Translations under genes and position numbers: made by a program
NCBI GenBank assembly: GCA_007449985.2
Contig: VIIQ02000086.1
Location: 124,001-188,000 of the forward strand
Direction: 5' to 3'
Length of the DNA stretch: 64,000 nt
Source: Desmodesmus armatus
Taxonomy: Eukaryota > Chlorophyta > Chlorophyceae > Sphaeropleales > Scenedesmaceae
The notes under the pieces: model-generated
The model's database searches: none
Seen by the model: only the letters and a program-made list of their open reading frames with translations
Told to the model about the DNA's origin: nothing
Shown here: piece by piece, positions 59,044 through 64,000 of the stretch
How the letters are laid out: each line of letters starts with the position of its first letter
Numbering within the stretch: the stretch's first letter is position 1

Positions 59044-62000
59044 ATGCAGGTGCCACGTGTTCCACTGGGCCACACAGGCATGCAGGTGTCTGTGCTGGGC
59101 ATGGGATGCTCCCCATTGGGACACTCCTATGGGGTGAGCTGCGCCTTGCACGGTATTCTTCTTCAGTGGAGCATCAGCCGAGCGGCTTGAGCCTGGCGCT
59201 GCAACATCAGTGTTTCATCAGTGGTGCGCAGCTGCTCAAACTCACCCCGCTTTTCGAACTTTCCTTTCCTTACTGCGTGTGGCTGGCTCTGCAGGAGGCG
59301 GATGCGCAGACAGCCATCCAGGCTGTGCACGAAGCATATGCTGCAGGCATCAACTTCTTCGATGTCAGCCCCTTCTATGGTTCTGGCAGGGCTGAAAACG
59401 TAGGGCCTTATGGAGTACCCATTGCAGCAGCAGGATAGTACTGGCCAGCTTAGTGCCCCCTCTCCACGTTGTGTGGCTGACTAGGCCGTGCCATGGTGGT
59501 GGTGCTGTCACTAGCTGCTAAACCCTGCACGCGTCTGGTTGTGCCTCGCCTTGCCAGCATGGCATCTGCTGTACAGCGGATCCGCATCTCAATTGTGGTG
59601 GCCCGGCACACACTCTCCTTCCTTCTTGAACCTGGTGCCTGCAGCTGCTGGGTGAGGCCATCAAGACACTGCCCCGGGAGGACGTGAAGATTGCAACCAA
59701 GATTGGCAAATATGCGCCTGGTACGTATGCACCAGTAGCGGATGAATGACAGCGCTGGCAGCTGCTTGTTGCGAGTGGAACTAGGACCACCTCATATGCC
59801 TGCGCATGCGGATGACCAGTGGCTGGTACCACATGCCAGAGGGTGTTGATATTGGCATGTGTTGAACTCACTCTATGCGCCATCTGCACGTGCACAAGTA
59901 CTATGAGGCACAGTAAGCCGCCTGTGTCACTTGAACCTGCATACCTCTTTCATCAAGGACAGTGTTGTGTTGCTGCAGGTGAGGCACCTGACTACAGCGC
60001 TGACCGTGTTCGCAGCAGCATCAAGGACAGTCTGGAGCGGCTGGGTGTGGACTACATCGACGTACTGCACTGCCACGACATCGAGTTCTGCCCTGACATG
60101 AGACAGGTGCGACCCACAGACCAGCGGGACAGTGCTCTTGCTGGGTCACCCCCTGAAAAGAATCTGAACATCCAGCAATAATGAAGGATCAGATTCAGAC
60201 ACACCCGAGCTGGCGTGACCTACCACGGCTTTCTTGCTGCGCTGCAGATAATCAACGAGACCCTTCCCACTTTGTGTGAGCTGCGGCGGGAGGGGACCAT
60301 CAGGGCCTTAGGTATCACAGGCTACCCCCTGGACATCTTCACGTACATACTGGACAGGTAACAGGGCCGCTGGTGGCGTTGGCAGGGGTGTCTACAGCTT
60401 ACAGCAGGCATGAGGATGCTGTTGCAGCATCGATTGATGCACATGCGTTGACCTTGCTTACCAGCACTCGCGCAACCAATTGGTGGTAGCCTCTCCAAAG
60501 CGCTAACGCTGGTGGTGGCCTCCCAACGGCACAGTTGTTGTGGCCTGGTAGCAGGAACGTTTTCCTCACGTAACCTGAGGGTGCTGGACGGTACCCCTCT
60601 GTGGGAGGTCGAACGCGTAGTAGGGCACACCAAAAATGCCACTCAGTGGCCCCGGGGACTGGTGGCAGCAGCATGCAGGATGGTCATGATGAGATGACGG
60701 CTTGCACAGGGTGTGGTGGTCGTAATACGACAGGCTGTGATCTACGGTTGCAGATTGGAGTGCTCTGCCTTGTGTTCCAACCTGCAGGGTCCCTGAGGGT
60801 ACAGTGGACGTTGTGTTGTCCTACTGCCACAACAGCTTGCACGATACATCCATGCTCAAGGTATGTGCAACTGTGCAGACTCTGTCCCTGCTAAGGTGAT
60901 GAAATGTGGTGGCCTGTGCCCACAGCAGACAGGGCGCATGCTGACTGACATCCACCACCATGTGGCCTTGAGGACGACTATCTCTGGATTCAACCCATGG
61001 AATAGTACCAACTTGGGGCTCAAGCCTTAGTACCGTGGGCTGCTGCTCATGATGGGTGCTTGAGTTTGCTGTGGTGCTGCCCGCTGTGTTGGTGTTGGTG
61101 TGCTGCATGCAGCTGCTGCCGTACCTGCAGGAGAAGCGTGTTGGTGTGATCAGTGCAGCACCCCTCTGCATGGGACTTTGGCGCCCACAGGCAAGTCCAA
61201 CATGGTATGGGGTTGCCACGTGATGTCTGTGCGGCAGGCAGTGCTAGCAGCCCCAAATGCCATGTTGTGCTATCGACATGCACTCATTGCCTCACCATGC
61301 CTTTGCCGCCAGGCATGAGTCTTGTGCAAAAGTCTGCCCAGTCAGCACCAGCCACTGCTCTGTCGAGATATAACAGTGGCTGCAGGCTGCAGTTCAACTG
61401 AGGTCTTACCGCCTGCAATTTTGTATGGTGCCACTGCCACCATACAGTGGCAACCTGCTTCAGGAGCAGCTGCCCAACTTACTCCTGTTGGGCTGCGGCA
61501 TGACCATCCACTGCTCACCACACCACCAGAAGGTCAAGACTGTATCACGCTGACAACCCGTACCTGTTTTTGCTCCCTCAGGGCCCTGAGGCGTGGCACC
61601 CTGCCCCTACAGCCCTGAAGGATGCTGCCAAACAGTGTGCTGACCTTGCTGCGGCAGCTAGAGTGTCCCTGCCCAGGCTGGCTGTGAAGGCTGCTGTGGA
61701 CCAGGCAGAAGGCATAGCCGTGCACCTCATGGGTAGGTGGGCTGAGCTTACTAAGCTTGATGCACAGGCATGACTTCATGTGCTGCATGAATGCATGTCC
61801 AGTGGGCAGGTGGGCTAGGCAGGGTTACCCAGTGGGCAGATGTAGCGCCTAGGCTGTTCAACAAGTTGTTTGTGCCAGACATGCTGGACGCATGCAGCAT
61901 ATGCAATAGTATCTGAGCAGGCTCCTATGACCCACTGAGGTAGTGGGCGCCTGCTTTTTCAACAAGTTGTTGGTGTCGTTGCTCTTGGTTTCCAACCATG

Positions 62001-62348
62001 CAAATGCTGTACATGCCTGTCATGTGAGAAAGTTTATGTGTGTGCCGCTGCCACTGTTGTGCAGGCATGGCAAAGCCCGAGGAGGTGCAGGACAATGTGC
62101 GGACCATCCTAGACATGGTTGGGGGCATGCAGGGTGTGCTGGACCTGGCTCCTGCAGGAGACAGTAATGACACCGACCAGGGTATGGAACAGGCACATAA
62201 CACCAACAGCAACCCAGCACACCACAAGCAAGCAGCCCAGTCCGGCTTGTCACAGAAAGAGCGGGAACTGTTGGCCAACGTGAGGGAGGTGCTGCAGCCT
62301 GTGCGGGATGTTACCTGGCCAGTGGGCTTGACGGACAACAGGAAGTGA
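59044..62348 (+). CDS. L-galactose dehydrogenase (aldo/keto reductase family)
   Basis: Nine exons: 59044-59133, 59295-59399, 59645-59720, 59979-60106, 60248-60357, 60788-60860, 61113-61190, 61582-61732, 62065-62348; 364 aa, phases closing. The AKR tetrad is visible: Asp and Tyr in FFDVSPFYGSG, Lys in KIATKIGKY, His in VLHCHDIEF. Other family markers: VPLGHTGMQVSVLGMGCSPL, LREDGTIRALGITGYPLDI-type segment, SYCHNSLHDTSML, GVISAAPLCMGLW, EVLQPVRDVTWP. These fit L-galactose dehydrogenase, which oxidises L-galactose to L-galactono-1,4-lactone with NAD in the Smirnoff-Wheeler ascorbate pathway in the cytosol. Compared with plants, an insert of about 45 residues lies before the last helix. The intron after GLWRPQ has a GC donor (gcaagt). 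TGTAA at 62697. Confidence 0.92.
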
Positions 62349-64000
62349 GCAGTGCAGCTTGTGATCATGGGGGCTGATACAGGCAAACACTGGTGTTTGT
62401 GGGAACCACCTAATAGCAAGTAGTTTGAGAGCACCCGGCATCTGCACCACATATTTGCGGGCTCTTTGTGTTATCTTGCCCGGCAATGGTTGTGTTGGTG
62501 TTTGCGCGTCTGGAGCTACGCAGGCTGGTTAGCTTGTGGTGCCAGTCACCTACTGTATGTCGCTCGGCCAGCTGTGCATGGTGAGGTGTGCACCTGAGTA
62601 CTAGTGTGATCGTGGCAGCGCCCCTCACTGCCATATGGTGCAAGTAGGCTGGGCACCTGCGCACGCAAGCTGTATGTGCCTTGCGCCACACGTGTTTGTA
62701 ACAATGAAACATGCAGTCAACAGCCCGGCCGAGTGTGTTGAGAGTGTTTGGCACGCAAGATGATGCTTACAGGTGGTGGTGGACCATCCACACATAGGCA
62801 TTCCCTGGTCCAGACATCAAGCGGTGTACATCCAACGAACCAGCACATGCCCGGTGATGTAAACTACAGCTGTGACTTTACATCAGTAGGTGGTGTTGCC
62901 TGTACAAGTAAATGCCAGTGCAACCCAAAATGCTGCATTGACAAACAGGCAACACCGCATACAGCATCAACAATATTGTTCTGCCGGACTGTTGACACCA
63001 CTTGCGCAAGACGAATCCAGATCCTCTCGCCCTTCTTGTCAACCAGCACCCACACTCGCCACCATGGCTGTGGATGGCCATTGACCGGCAGCCACACAAG
63101 TGTGCATGCAGCACGCACTGTTGTATGCAGCCACCCCCTCTGGCTCCTGCAGAGCTCTGCCCAGCTATCTAGGGGTTCATAGATGGAGGGCCAACCGACT
63201 GCCTTGCAGTCAACGATAACAACATACCACATTAGCAAAATTGCGAAACAAGCCTGGGTTGAGCTTGGCAACAAAGGTTGCGGCATCAACGCCAGGGCAC
63301 ACTAGCTAGCCCTCTGCTCCTTTCCAACAACCCGACAAGCTCTCATGAAACCAACCAGCAAAGCACACCAACATAGCCAGCAACACCTGCGGACATCCAA
63401 AGGCCCACTATACCTATCCCAAAGGTCAGTGATGGCACTGCAATGTTGCAGCAGTGGCCCCTGCAGAATTGCAGTCTGTCTGCTCACGCAATTGCAGCAT
63501 GCTTCACAGTGACAATACCAGCATAGATAATCAGGCAGCACAAGCCGCCTTCACCAGCAAAAATACCTGCAACCTGCGCTTACACACCTGCGCCCCTTCC
63601 ACCAAGGGCAGATGAAATGCAATGAATTACTGCCAGCACCACTTGCTACACAGTGCTGGGCCGCAGTACATTCATTGACAATATAGACCGCGGCCTGTTG
63701 TAACTGGCGATCCATGACCACACTAGCGAGGTGCTTCAGTGATGTTACGCCTGTCTAGATGCACCAGTTGGTGCTCACCCAGCCGCAGCCCGTTGATGCT
63801 GCACACCAAGGCTGGCAATCATGGCACTAGCCCCCCTGAAGCTGCAGAGAATCAATCGCACGCACCAACCATACCAAACAGCTGCAGGTGCTGTCTCAGC
63901 ACCCAGATGGCTACATGTGCCCAACACAGACTGCAGCTAGCTGTTTGCTGCTCATGCAGCTGCATACGTTGGCATGCCCCAGCCCTCCCAGATCTTCTGC
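62349..64000. other. right-edge region, unresolved
   Basis: 1.65 kb. The first part is the GalDH 3' UTR, with a TGTAA at 62697-62701. Beyond about 62760 no family is recognisable. Several short minus-strand frames have plausible splice signals (listed separately), suggesting the 3' exons of a minus-strand gene that starts beyond the window. A longer open minus frame at 62864-63289 has no recognisable motif. Confidence 0.4.
63228..63460 (-). CDS. possible exons of an unknown minus-strand gene
   Basis: Two exon-like segments: 63460-63414 (acceptor ctgcag, donor gtatag; reads GPLLQHCSAITDLWDR) and about 63299-63228 (reads PGVDAATFVAKLNPGLFRNF..., donor gtatgt). A third candidate lies at about 63835-63779 (SAMIASLGVQHQRAAA, donor gtgagc). 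Composition looks protein-like, but I could not join them in one phase and recognise no family. Confidence 0.25.

Noticed and set aside
62864..63289. 141-aa minus-strand ORF at the right edge
   Set aside because: No recognisable motif, and a plausible donor (gtatgt) lies inside it after NFANV, so the rest is more likely intron or UTR.

Overview
The window is nuclear DNA from a eukaryotic green alga, most likely a core chlorophyte (Chlorophyceae or a close relative). The evidence is dense spliceosomal genes, short exons with GT donors and TGCAG/GCAG acceptors, CAG/CTG-rich coding runs (Gln, Ala), TGTAA motifs after several stop codons, and plant/algal proteins such as DEX1, L-galactose dehydrogenase, a plastid-type release factor 2 and an FAD5-type desaturase. 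I rebuilt exons by hand from reading frame, splice signals and remembered family motifs. For nearly every gene the intron phases close exactly from ATG to stop.

Left third (1-16640): a minus-strand membrane fatty-acid desaturase runs off the left edge. Next is a roughly 270-bp MITE-like element with 40-bp terminal inverted repeats. Then comes a very large inverted duplication, with arms at about 2815-9129 and 10376-16640 around a 1.25-kb spacer. Each arm carries a nine-exon delta-9/FAD5-like acyl desaturase, and the two genes face each other tail to tail. The right copy is intact. The left copy has lost 23 nt at the start of exon 3 and needs a shifted acceptor to stay in frame. The spacer holds a third, truncated copy of the gene's 3' end and a long hairpin.

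Middle (17092-42313): HBS1 (ribosome-rescue GTPase, minus), a small C-terminal-ubiquitin-fold protein (plus), an ER-type FKBP prolyl isomerase (minus), a 12-kb VPS8 gene (CORVET subunit, minus) with very long Gln/Ala/Ser-rich insertions, and a leucine-rich-repeat protein (plus).

Right third (43458-64000): an organelle-targeted EF-hand protein (minus), organellar release factor RF2 (minus), DEX1 (FG-GAP membrane protein, plus) with an apparent one-base frameshift, a short-chain dehydrogenase (minus), L-galactose dehydrogenase of the ascorbate pathway (plus, with one GC-AG intron), and an unresolved right edge with possible minus-strand exons.

Layout: five head-to-head gene pairs recur (desaturase/FAD5, HBS1/Ubl, VPS8/LRR, RF2/DEX1, SDR/GalDH). 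Four of them are separated by only about 270-600 bp, so shared bidirectional promoters are likely. There is no bacterial-style operon, CRISPR array, rRNA or convincing tRNA. No single pathway unites the genes. The most unusual object is the palindromic FAD5 duplication.
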